NCBI GenBank assembly: GCA_002385265.1
Contig: DGDD01000053.1
Coordinates: forward strand, 1-9,745
Length of the DNA stretch: 9,745 nt
Direction of reading: 5' to 3'
Source of the DNA: Chitinophagaceae bacterium UBA3961
GTDB taxonomy: Bacteria > Bacteroidota > Bacteroidia > Chitinophagales > Chitinophagaceae
Shown: positions 1 to 6,430 of the stretch, one piece after another
Layout: every line of letters starts with the position of its first letter
Numbering within the stretch: the first letter of the stretch is position 1
Notes under the pieces: model-generated
Seen by the model: the letters and a program-made list of their open reading frames with translations, nothing else
Database searches by the model: none
Told to the model about the DNA's origin: nothing
Translations under genes and position numbers: made by a program

Positions 1-1098
1 CTTGAAAGATGGATGCCCTATGAAAAGGATTGGGTAAAAGGAAAAGGTGACTGGAATTTAGACCTTACTTATTATATAATTAATTATTGTATTAAACTGG
101 CTGCTCAATATCTGCTGATTTTACTGGCACAAAGTATCAGTTTTTTTAACTGGTTTCCAACAGAACAACCATTTTGGCTTCAGGTAATTTTAGCTTTAAC
201 TATCATTGACTTTTTCTTGTTCTTTGTACACTGGCAAAGCCATAAATATAAGTTTTTATGGAACCTTCATGCCATCCATCATAGTTCCGAGCGGTTATAT
301 TTCCTGAATGGTGATAAACGGCATGCGCTGCATCAATTGATTGAGGGTGGCCCTGGCATTATTGTTTGCATGGTTATAGGAACGCCACCAGTTGTTATTA
401 TTACAGCCCTTGCATTGCTGGCAGTTAATATGTTTATGCAGCATACCAACCTGGATTACAAATCGGGCATTCTAAAAAAAAATTTTTGTGTGGCAGAATT
501 GCACAGGTGGCATCATCGTGCCGATCATAAAGATGCACAGGTGAACTATGGAGCATGGCTTACCGTTTGGGACCATATTTTCAGAACTGCTTATGACAAT
601 CCCAAAATGCAAACAGAATTGGGCGCAATAGGCATTGCGGAAGAAAGAAACTTCCCTAAAAATTACTGGAAGCAGTTTTTATATCCCTTTAGCAAAAAAA
701 TACAAAAGAAATCTAAAACAACCTTGCTGCTGGCTGTCTTTACAACCTTGAGTATGAGTTCTTTTTCACAAACAGCGGCAGATGATATACTGGGCAATTG
801 GCAATTGCAGGATGGCAGTAAACGAATTAATGTTTATAAAGAAAATGGGAAATACTATGGCAAAATATATTGGGTAAAAGAACCGGCAAAACAGGCAGAA
901 ATTGGTAAAAAGGTATTGTGGGACTTAACTTATGATGCAGGTGATAAAGAGTGGAATAGTGGTGAAATACAACTTCCGGATATGAACCATTCAGCCAATT
1001 GCTATATCAGACTAAAAGATAAAAATACTGCCATAGTAACCGGATATCACGGGCTGCGGTTATTTGGTAAAAGCAAGACCCTCAGCCGTATCAATTAA
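1..1098 (+). CDS. Fatty-acid hydroxylase/sterol desaturase-family membrane protein fused to DUF2147 (5' partial)
   Basis: The reading frame is open to the left edge (LERW precedes the first Met at 13), so the N-terminus is missing. Numbered from the Met at 13, the family's di-iron histidine motifs are HxxxH (H73-H77), HxxHH (H86, H89, H90), added H104/H107, and HxxHH (H164, H167, H168). Hydrophobic segments lie near 18-46, 53-72 and 108-143. Enzymes of this superfamily hydroxylate or desaturate lipids in the membrane with the His clusters on the cytoplasmic face; the substrate here is unknown. Residues 258-361 match the DUF2147 pattern (GNW, YGKIYWV, a late GYHGLRLFGK). Between them, KKIQKKSK followed by a hydrophobic stretch ending SFSQ (about 228-253) looks like a Sec signal peptide, which would place DUF2147 in the periplasm. 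The hydroxylase family is fairly sure; whether the fusion is natural is open. Confidence 0.85.
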   Translation, partial: LERWMPYEKDWVKGKGDWNLDLTYYIINYCIKLAAQYLLILLAQSISFFNWFPTEQPFWLQVILALTIIDFFLFFVHWQSHKYKFLWNLHAIHHSSERLYFLNGDKRHALHQLIEGGPGIIVCMVIGTPPVVIITALALLAVNMFMQHTNLDYKSGILKKNFCVAELHRWHHRADHKDAQVNYGAWLTVWDHIFRTAYDNPKMQTELGAIGIAEERNFPKNYWKQFLYPFSKKIQKKSKTTLLLAVFTTLSMSSFSQTAADDILGNWQLQDGSKRINVYKENGKYYGKIYWVKEPAKQAEIGKKVLWDLTYDAGDKEWNSGEIQLPDMNHSANCYIRLKDKNTAIVTGYHGLRLFGKSKTLSRIN

Positions 1099-1124
1099 TA
1101 CAGGTTTTTAAAATAAACAGTCCT

Positions 1125-1158
1125 TCAGGCAACCCTTTTCTTAATCTAGTTGTACCAT
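1125..1158 (+). promoter_or_regulatory. Candidate ECF sigma promoter upstream of the sigma gene
   Basis: TCAGGCAACCCT (1125-1136) is followed after 14 bases by TGTACCAT (1151-1158). The same two blocks, 12/12 and 7/8 identical and at exactly the same spacing, occur at 3802-3835 upstream of the propeller lipoprotein gene. An AAC-containing -35 block about 16 bases from a TGT-containing -10 block is the usual form of ECF promoters. Its position before the sigma gene suggests autoregulation. Transcription would start near 1164-1166, upstream of both candidate sigma start codons. Which sigma factor reads it is inference. Confidence 0.65.
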
Positions 1159-1190
1159 TGACTAAATATCTTTACAGAAAAAATTAATTT

Positions 1191-1775
1191 TTGCCTTATA
1201 CCAATTCTGAGCTAAGGGAAATGCTGAATGGTTGCAGAGCCAATGACCGGCGCTGTGAGAGGATGTTATTTGAATGGTTGAAGGAATTTGCAGCAAATAT
1301 TTGTTTTCGTTACGCTTCGCACACAATAGAAGTTCAGGATTTGGTGTGCGATGGTTTTATAAAAGTGTTTAAGAACCTTCATTTATACAATGAAGAACTT
1401 TATGGCTGTAATGAAGCTGCCTTTAAAGGTTGGTTTAAAAAGGTTCTCATTAACAACTGCATCAACTACCGCAAGAAGTTTCATCCCAAAATAATGTATA
1501 CCGAAGACGCACTACTTATGCTTGCCGAACTGGAAGACGATGCAGAATCTGTGCTTGATACCATGAGTTACCAGGAAATTCTCAACAGCATTACATTACT
1601 TCCCCCAGCTTACCGTATGGTATTTAACCTGTATGTGATAGATGGTTACACTCATGTGGAAATCGCCGATATGCTGGGTATTACAACGGGGACATCTAAG
1701 TCCAACCTGTTTAAGGCAAAAAACTGGCTTAGGAACGAACTTCAAAAAAAAATGACGGTTAAAAAATATGTCTGA
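1191..1775 (+). CDS. ECF-type RNA polymerase sigma factor
   Basis: A 194-residue sigma-70 family protein with only regions 2 and 4, the ECF layout. Region 2 spans about residues 22-96 (ICFRYA, then VQDLVCDGFIKVFKNL, then WFKKVLINNCINYRKK). Region 4 spans about 130-185 (SITLLPPAYRMVFNLYVIDG, then YTHVEIADMLGITTGTSKSNLFKAKNWLRNEL, the -35-binding helix-turn-helix). It would direct core polymerase to a small set of promoters, probably including its own (1125-1158) and the one at 3802-3835. The start at 1191 is a TTG with an A-rich leader and keeps the usual residues before the NGC..NDR segment; an ATG at 1221 is possible but would trim ten residues. The 3' end overlaps the next gene by 8 bases, so the two are probably translationally coupled, as expected for a sigma/anti-sigma pair. 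Confidence 0.93.
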   Translation: MPYTNSELREMLNGCRANDRRCERMLFEWLKEFAANICFRYASHTIEVQDLVCDGFIKVFKNLHLYNEELYGCNEAAFKGWFKKVLINNCINYRKKFHPKIMYTEDALLMLAELEDDAESVLDTMSYQEILNSITLLPPAYRMVFNLYVIDGYTHVEIADMLGITTGTSKSNLFKAKNWLRNELQKKMTVKKYV

Positions 1776-3147
1776 ATGTAACGACCATAAACTTTTTGAG
1801 CTTAGCAAGAAAGCAGCAGAGGACTTTCATGATTCGTCTCTTATTCCTACCTGGGATAAGATGGAACAGCAATTACACAGGGAATTGCCGGTAAAAAAGA
1901 AACGGAGAAGGGTTGTCTTCTTCTGGATGCTATTCTCTGTTTTTATTGGGGGAATTGTTTATCTGTCTTCTAATGACTGGTACAATGTAAAACACACAAA
2001 TCTTAAAGAAACGCAACTTTCTTCTCCAATCAAAAAAACAGATGAGACTAACCAAAGTAATACTCAGAAAACCATTGCGACTGAAAATATTCAAAACACC
2101 CTTAATAGGGCCCCACAGTTACAACAGGTGAATGATTCTAAGGAAAATACTTTAGTCTATGAAAATGGAAGTGATAATATATTGCTTTCAAAACATTCTG
2201 ATGAAATTGATAAAAGAAAAACCAGCATAATTAAAAAAGAATCACGACCCTCTCACACTTCTTCAACTTTACAATTATTTACCAACAACAAATCAGATAT
2301 TCCTACAGAAACCAACAGTCTTTTGATGAGTTCTACTAGCGATACACTTCAGCAAAACGCCGTGGCTCATAAAGCAATTGATTTTAACCCCGAAGAAATA
2401 ACTGCAAATCCAACTAACGGAGTAAATAATTCTTCAGTAACTACTTTCTCTGGAGCTGATTCAACATTAAATCTTTCCATATCAACTTCAAAGCCTCAAA
2501 AACAAATTAAACGTAATAGTAGATTTTCAATTGCGGCCATCGCCGGCACGAATTTCAACGACGTAAAATTCAACCACATATCAAAGCAAGGATTGGATTA
2601 TGGATTGCTGATGGGTTACAGGATAACGCCAAACATAGAACTCCGAACCGGGTTGTTAATATCTAAGAAATATTTCAATGCAGATGGTAAGGTAATTTCT
2701 TTTGACTCAGCAAAACTCAATTTACCTTCATACAGCAGCATCAACCTTCAGCATGCAAATGGCTATTGTCGTTTTATTGAAATACCTGTTATGTTCCTTT
2801 ATCATTTCTCACCACAAAAGAAAACAGGTTTTTATGCCGGAGCCGGTTTATCCATCAGCAAAATGAGAATGGAAAACATTGATTATACCTTCCTGATAGA
2901 TGCCAGTACTGTTGTCGAACGGACTCATGCAGGCATATACCACAATATGAACAGTTCTTTTACCTCCCTCACATCCAATTTCTCTATTGGTGTAAAAAGA
3001 AAACTCTCTCAAAACTGGAGTATTGCTGCAGAACCATACATCAAACTACCTCTTACAAAAATAAATGACAGCAACTTAAAGCTTACCACTTTCGGCGCAA
3101 CATTGATATTTACGTTTCATCCTGCATTGAGAAACAGAAACAAATAA
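1768..3147 (+). CDS. Membrane-anchored anti-sigma candidate with C-terminal outer-membrane beta-barrel domain
   Basis: 459 residues in three parts. Residues 1-48 are short and probably cytoplasmic, ending in a basic patch (KKKRRR, 43-48). A single hydrophobic helix follows at about 49-67. Residues 70-250 are a low-complexity Ser/Thr/Asn-rich stretch. Residues 252-451 resemble a PorT-type outer-membrane beta-barrel (OMP_b-brl) domain: alternating strands such as GLLMGYRITPNIELRTGLL, FIEIPVMFLYHF, GFYAGAGLSISKM, FSIGVKRKL, WSIAAEPYIKLPLT and TTFGATLIFTF. The start lies inside the end of the sigma gene (8-base overlap). Position and basic-then-TM topology suggest the N-terminal segment holds the sigma factor, with the barrel in the outer membrane and the linker crossing the periplasm. 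No canonical zinc anti-sigma HxxxCxxC motif is visible, so the anti-sigma role is inferred from context. Barrel call moderate to good; mechanism unknown. Confidence 0.82.
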   Translation: MSECNDHKLFELSKKAAEDFHDSSLIPTWDKMEQQLHRELPVKKKRRRVVFFWMLFSVFIGGIVYLSSNDWYNVKHTNLKETQLSSPIKKTDETNQSNTQKTIATENIQNTLNRAPQLQQVNDSKENTLVYENGSDNILLSKHSDEIDKRKTSIIKKESRPSHTSSTLQLFTNNKSDIPTETNSLLMSSTSDTLQQNAVAHKAIDFNPEEITANPTNGVNNSSVTTFSGADSTLNLSISTSKPQKQIKRNSRFSIAAIAGTNFNDVKFNHISKQGLDYGLLMGYRITPNIELRTGLLISKKYFNADGKVISFDSAKLNLPSYSSINLQHANGYCRFIEIPVMFLYHFSPQKKTGFYAGAGLSISKMRMENIDYTFLIDASTVVERTHAGIYHNMNSSFTSLTSNFSIGVKRKLSQNWSIAAEPYIKLPLTKINDSNLKLTTFGATLIFTFHPALRNRNK

Positions 3148-3171
3148 ACTCCACCTTCAAAACCAACAATT

Positions 3172-3492
3172 ATGCAAACAAGATTAATTTCCCTTCTTAT
3201 TACTTTATTTCTTTTTGCCTGCAACAGCAATGAAAAATCAAATCATACTCATGATGAAAAAACAGCACATACCGGGGAACACAATATGCCAATGACTGAC
3301 AAGGGATATGGTTTTGGCGATGATAAATACATTGATATTGCAAAAAATGGCATGAACGAACTTGCCAGCGGAAACGTTGAGGCATGGCTTGCCGGCTTTT
3401 CAGATGATGCACTGTTCCGCTGGAATGGCGGGGATAGCCTCGCCGGCAAACCGGCAATTGCTGACTATTGGAAAAAAGAAGAACTCAAATGA
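3172..3492 (+). CDS. NTF2-like (SnoaL-type) lipoprotein, N-terminal part of a frameshifted gene
   Basis: 106 residues. A lipoprotein signal peptide ends at LFAC with the lipidated Cys at residue 17. The mature N-terminus carries H25, H27, H33, H37 and an MPM. Residues about 53-100 look like the start of an NTF2/SnoaL-like fold (IAKNGMNELASGNVEAWLAGF, then WNGGDSLAGKPAIADYW). The frame ends early at TGA 3490-3492, shortly after an A6 tract at 3472-3477. The missing half is in the -1 frame from 3468-3734. One extra A would give a continuous protein of about 187 residues running WKKRRTQMIES across the joint. The gene starts 24 bases after the beta-barrel gene and is probably in the sigma operon. 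Function unknown; the fold is often a small-molecule-binding or enzymatic pocket. The break may be a real mutation, a sequencing or assembly error, or less likely a recoding site. Confidence 0.7.
   Translation: MQTRLISLLITLFLFACNSNEKSNHTHDEKTAHTGEHNMPMTDKGYGFGDDKYIDIAKNGMNELASGNVEAWLAGFSDDALFRWNGGDSLAGKPAIADYWKKEELK
3472..3492 (+). other. Frameshift point: A6 homopolymer and overlapping ATGA
   Basis: Codons TGG AAA AAA GAA run over six A's (3472-3477). One more A, or a -1 slip here, joins the upstream frame to the downstream one with a sensible protein joint. Fifteen bases after the tract, the upstream stop (TGA 3490-3492) overlaps an ATG in the downstream frame (3489-3491), so an ATGA stop/start junction could allow coupled translation of the second part. 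The run is not in the strongest slippery register (A AAA AAG relative to the zero frame). Confidence 0.7.
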
Positions 3493-3734
3493 TAGAGTCA
3501 CTTTCGTATTCAGATGAAGTGTGGTTGCCAATTCATGTAACCAAACCATCTATACCAGCACAGTTGCCAGGTAACTATGCACTTTGCTGGAGTATGGTGC
3601 ATGCACGGTATAAGTCAGGTAAAGAAATGAATCAGCGTATGCACATGGTATTTCATTTTAACGATAATGACAAAATTGACAGGGTAACGCAGTATATAGA
3701 CCGTGTTCCAATTAATAATGCGCAGGTTAAATAA
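3489..3734 (+). CDS. NTF2-like lipoprotein, C-terminal part of a frameshifted gene
   Basis: From the ATG at 3489 this frame encodes 81 residues; the open frame extends back to a TTG at 3468. It has no signal sequence and begins in mid-domain (MIESLSYSDEVWLPIHV), which is what the second half of an NTF2/SnoaL-like domain should look like: beta-strands YALCWSMVHARYKSG, NQRMHMVFHFNDNDKIDRVTQYID. It continues the lipoprotein fragment at 3172-3492 and is best read as one broken gene. If the break is real, this half could be made only from the overlapping ATGA junction and would stay in the cytoplasm, probably unfolded. If the break is an artefact, the product is one lipoprotein of about 187 residues. 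The encoding of a mid-domain fragment in perfect register favours a recent indel or an error. Confidence 0.65.
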   Translation: MIESLSYSDEVWLPIHVTKPSIPAQLPGNYALCWSMVHARYKSGKEMNQRMHMVFHFNDNDKIDRVTQYIDRVPINNAQVK

Positions 3735-3801
3735 GTATATGTAAGGGAGCAATTATTTAAAGTTATCATCTTCATTTTCCTGAAGAAAATTAATTTATTA
3801 G

Positions 3802-3835
3802 TCAGGCAACCCTGCACCTGATGTCACTGTATCAT
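3802..3835 (+). promoter_or_regulatory. Second copy of the candidate ECF promoter, upstream of the propeller lipoprotein gene
   Basis: TCAGGCAACCCT (3802-3813), 14 bases, then TGTATCAT (3828-3835): the same blocks and spacing as at 1125-1158. The 14-base spacers are largely different, so the match is not simply a longer duplicated segment. Transcription would begin near 3841-3843, giving a leader of about 26 bases to the ATG at 3869. It suggests this gene belongs to the regulon of the sigma factor encoded at 1191-1775. Confidence 0.65.
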
Positions 3836-3868
3836 ACTTTAACAATCAATAATCTAAACCAAATAAAA

Positions 3869-4933
3869 ATGAAAAATTTAAAATCCAATGTGTTTTTACT
3901 GGCTGTTATTTCTATGGCTGTTTATGTATCTGCCTGTAAGAAAAAGAATGACATGCCGATGAATGAAAAGAATATTGACTACCCGGCAGCTTATGTAATA
4001 AATGGTGAAAGCAGTACCATTTCAGTTATCAAGTTAAGCAGCAACACAGTTACTGACAGTATAGATTTAATGAACAGTGCCGGTAGCATGATTATGTGGC
4101 CCCATCACATCTACCATCATCAGTCAGGCCAAAACCACCACTTGGCAATTGGAGTACCAGGAATGGACTTAAGTGCAGGCCATACCGGGGGAATGCCCGG
4201 CATGAAAGGGATGGTTGTTGTTATGGATGCTGTAACAGGAGTATTAAAAAAGAACTTAGAAGTGCCGGTGATGAATCACAACGCAGTTTTTTCACCTGAT
4301 GGGTCTGAGATATGGACTTCACAGATGGATATGTCAGGGAAAGTATTGGTTTATGATGCTACGACTTACACATTAAAAAACACAATTAATGTGGGAGATG
4401 AACCTGCAGAAGTTACTTTTAGTGCAGATGGAACGAAGGCGTATGTATGCAACGGTATGAGTAATTCAGTAACCGTAATTAATCCTTCTACAAAAGTTGT
4501 TATTGCTACTGTGAATGTAGATATGAATCCCGTGGGTGCATGGCCTTCATCAATTGGTAAAATGTTTATTGACAATGAAGACGGCCAAAGTATTTCAGTG
4601 ATTGATGTTGCCTCCAATACGAATCTTGCCACAATAATGCTGGGCTTTAAGCCTGGTTTTGCGGCTTATAATTCCACAGCCAATGAATTATGGGTAAGTG
4701 ATGCTACCAATGGAAAGGTTGCTTATTATATTGACATGGGTGGCAATAGCTGGATGAAACATGGTGAATTTGCAACGGGGGCTGATGCACATGCGATAGC
4801 CTTTAATGGCAACTATGCTTACGTCACTAACCAGGGGGCAAATACTGTATCTGTCATAAATGTTTCTACGCATACAAAAGTAAAAGACATTCCGGTTGGG
4901 AAAAAGCCTAACGGAATTGTATTCAAATTGTAG
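3869..4933 (+). CDS. YVTN-type beta-propeller lipoprotein with a Met/His-rich segment
   Basis: 354 residues from the ATG at 3869. An in-frame ATG at 3821 is rejected because it lies upstream of the predicted transcription start and would put 16 polar residues before a good signal peptide. The lipobox is VSAC with Cys23. Residues about 36-354 carry propeller blades of the YncE/YVTN family: AYVINGESSTISVI (41-54), HNAVFSPDGSEIWT (137-150), EVTFSADGTKAYVCNG, then NSVTVINPSTKVV, SISVIDVASNTNLAT, and AYVTNQGANTVSVINVSTHT with a literal YVTN at 318-321. Such proteins usually bind ligands or partners at the cell surface or in the periplasm rather than act as enzymes. Unusual here is residues 68-119, holding 8 Met and 7 His (WPHHIYHH, MDLSAGHTGGMPGMKGM), which suggests copper or other soft-metal binding. 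It sits under a copy of the ECF promoter and is closed by a strong terminator. Confidence 0.88.
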   Translation: MKNLKSNVFLLAVISMAVYVSACKKKNDMPMNEKNIDYPAAYVINGESSTISVIKLSSNTVTDSIDLMNSAGSMIMWPHHIYHHQSGQNHHLAIGVPGMDLSAGHTGGMPGMKGMVVVMDAVTGVLKKNLEVPVMNHNAVFSPDGSEIWTSQMDMSGKVLVYDATTYTLKNTINVGDEPAEVTFSADGTKAYVCNGMSNSVTVINPSTKVVIATVNVDMNPVGAWPSSIGKMFIDNEDGQSISVIDVASNTNLATIMLGFKPGFAAYNSTANELWVSDATNGKVAYYIDMGGNSWMKHGEFATGADAHAIAFNGNYAYVTNQGANTVSVINVSTHTKVKDIPVGKKPNGIVFKL

Positions 4934-4990
4934 TATTTGGTTTTCAAAACCTGTTTTAAAATAAGGAGCTTCTAAATTCCCATAGGGCTT

Positions 4991-5028
4991 AATGAAAGAG
5001 ATTGAGTTTACTCAGTCTCTTTCATTTT
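4991..5028 (+). terminator. Strong intrinsic terminator after the propeller gene
   Basis: The stem is 4991-5006 paired with 5011-5026 around a TTTA loop (5007-5010): 16 base pairs with a single G-T wobble, running straight into a TTTT tract (5025-5028). A small GGTTTT-C-AAAACC palindrome at 4939-4951, just after the stop codon, may be a first weak hairpin. The long stem insulates the sigma region from the next gene. It also contains the TTG at 5002 that would be the earliest start of the following frame, so that start is not used. Confidence 0.9.
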
Positions 5029-5073
5029 ATGCTCTTTTCATACAATAGCGTATTTTGCTGTAATATTTTAAGT

Positions 5074-6321
5074 ATGAACAATAGCATTACCCATATTATC
5101 CGGCAATACAAAGAAGATAAGCAGTCAGTTTATAACACCTGGTTTATAAATAACGAAGAAAGGCTAAAGGCTTTTCGTTCCATTCGGCGTGGCGTGATGC
5201 AGGTGATTGATGATATCAAGAACAAAAGGTTTCCAAATGATTTTAAAGGCTCATCATTAGAGTTCGTACTGACCTGCATTACAGAACAAAAGCAGGTATT
5301 TGAAGGAGCATCCCATCCTTTTTACTGGAAACCAAAGTTGAGGATTCCAGATATTTATGAGAACGAAAATAATAAACTGGCTTTCGGGCAGTTTTTGGAA
5401 AACTGTCTCAATGCAAAATCAGAAGAACAAATTATTAAGGAAATTATCAGGCTTGACAGTTTAAAAATAAAAGGACTTGGGCCTGCTGTTGCCAGTATCC
5501 TTTATTTTCTTCACCCCACCATCATTCCTCCTTTTAATACTGCCATCATTAATGGTTTCAATTCTTTGTTTAAAGATAAAAAGAAGCTTGGTAGCTGGAG
5601 CGAATATCTAAAGTTGAGAGAAGTAATGATTGATACCAATAACCAGCAGCGTTCGGAATTATCATCCGACCTGGGGGCTATTGCAGGGTTGTTATTTGAA
5701 ATAGGGACACAAAAATTAATTTTAGGCAGTGATGAATATTTATCTGAACCGGAACGTAAAAAACTGGAAAAGTTAATAGAAAAAAGGCAAGCGGATGTGC
5801 AGCAGGAAAAAGAAGAGGAAAATCTACATACTGAAATGCAATATCATTTACTGAAAATCGGTAATGCTTTGGGCTATGATGTAATTGCAGCTTCCAATGA
5901 CCGTTCCAGATCTCATGTTGGAAATAGCTTTTCTTTTATGAGTTTGCAAGAGTTTCCTGAAATTACTTTAGATAAAGAAACATTGAATACCGTAAAGTTA
6001 ATTGATGTAATATGGTTCCTAAAAGGAACCAACAACGTAATTGCAGCATTTGAAGTTGAAAAAAGTACCAGTATATATTCAGGTATTCTTCGTCTGACAG
6101 ATTTAAGTTATACCATTGCAGATGGCGATGAAGTTTTTTATTTGATAGTTCCAGATAAAAGAGAGAAGGATGTTTGCCTGCAATTGTGCCGTCCTGCCAT
6201 TAAGCAAAGCAATGTAGTTATCAAATACATACTCTTTTCAGAACTCCGCAGCCATTGCGATGCCTTGTGTAAGTTTGGTGAAAGCCATCACATCATGGAA
6301 AAGATTGCAAAAACGGTGTGA
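5074..6321 (+). CDS. Helix-hairpin-helix plus PD-(D/E)XK nuclease-domain protein, possible restriction/defence enzyme
   Basis: 415 residues from the ATG at 5074; the open frame reaches back to 5002, but that lies within the terminator stem. The N-terminal half is helical with a helix-hairpin-helix-like segment, KIKGLGPAVASILYFL (131-146), followed by PPFNTAIINGF. In HhH-GPD glycosylases an Asp is usual near this place; here there is an Asn (155). A charged helical stretch (about 225-260) leads to the C-terminal domain. There, E254 (HTEMQ), D311 (LIDVIW) and E327-x-E329 followed by K330 (AFEVEKST) fit a PD-(D/E)XK nuclease core with D...ExE, the form and spacing seen in BamHI. The text IDVIW...AFEVEKSTSIYSGILRLTDL is, to my recollection, typical of a family of uncharacterised restriction-like proteins. 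No methyltransferase lies next to it. A weak TATTTTG (5051-5057) could be its promoter. Nuclease fold likely; substrate unknown. Confidence 0.8.
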   Translation: MNNSITHIIRQYKEDKQSVYNTWFINNEERLKAFRSIRRGVMQVIDDIKNKRFPNDFKGSSLEFVLTCITEQKQVFEGASHPFYWKPKLRIPDIYENENNKLAFGQFLENCLNAKSEEQIIKEIIRLDSLKIKGLGPAVASILYFLHPTIIPPFNTAIINGFNSLFKDKKKLGSWSEYLKLREVMIDTNNQQRSELSSDLGAIAGLLFEIGTQKLILGSDEYLSEPERKKLEKLIEKRQADVQQEKEEENLHTEMQYHLLKIGNALGYDVIAASNDRSRSHVGNSFSFMSLQEFPEITLDKETLNTVKLIDVIWFLKGTNNVIAAFEVEKSTSIYSGILRLTDLSYTIADGDEVFYLIVPDKREKDVCLQLCRPAIKQSNVVIKYILFSELRSHCDALCKFGESHHIMEKIAKTV

Positions 6322-6332
6322 TTTTTATGAAT

Positions 6333-6366
6333 AAAACCTTAACTTTATGACCGAAGTCATGGTTTT
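6333..6366 (+). terminator. Weak hairpin after the nuclease gene
   Basis: ATGAC (6347-6351) pairs with GTCAT (6356-6360) around a CGAA loop, and AAAACC (6333-6338) can pair with GGTTTT (6361-6366) across an 8-base bulge on the 5' side. It starts 11 bases after the stop codon. The 3' T-run belongs to the stem rather than a separate tail, so terminator function is uncertain. Confidence 0.35.
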
Positions 6367-6430
6367 GAATGATTAATCTCTTTTTCAATGCAATAGGTTA
6401 TCTTTAGTTTTACATTGTAATTTTTTTTCA

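Noticed and set aside
3472..3478. Programmed -1 frameshifting at the A6G run
   Set aside because: The zero-frame register is AAA AAA G rather than A AAA AAG, no downstream stimulatory hairpin was seen, and a simple indel explains it better; kept only as a minor alternative.
3768..3790. Hairpin after the NTF2-like gene as terminator (TCTTCA/TGAAGA or ATTTTC/GAAAAT)
   Set aside because: Two short competing AT-rich stems, no clear T-tract; not better than chance in this composition.
3821..3868. Upstream ATG at 3821 as the start of the propeller lipoprotein
   Set aside because: It would lie before the predicted transcription start and spoil an otherwise standard lipoprotein signal peptide starting at 3869.
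4939..4951. GGTTTTCAAAACC palindrome as an operator
   Set aside because: Directly after a stop codon and short; more likely a minor 3'-end hairpin or chance.
5002..5073. TTG at 5002 as the start of the nuclease-domain protein
   Set aside because: It lies inside the terminator stem; the ATG at 5074 follows the terminator and begins a normal soluble protein.
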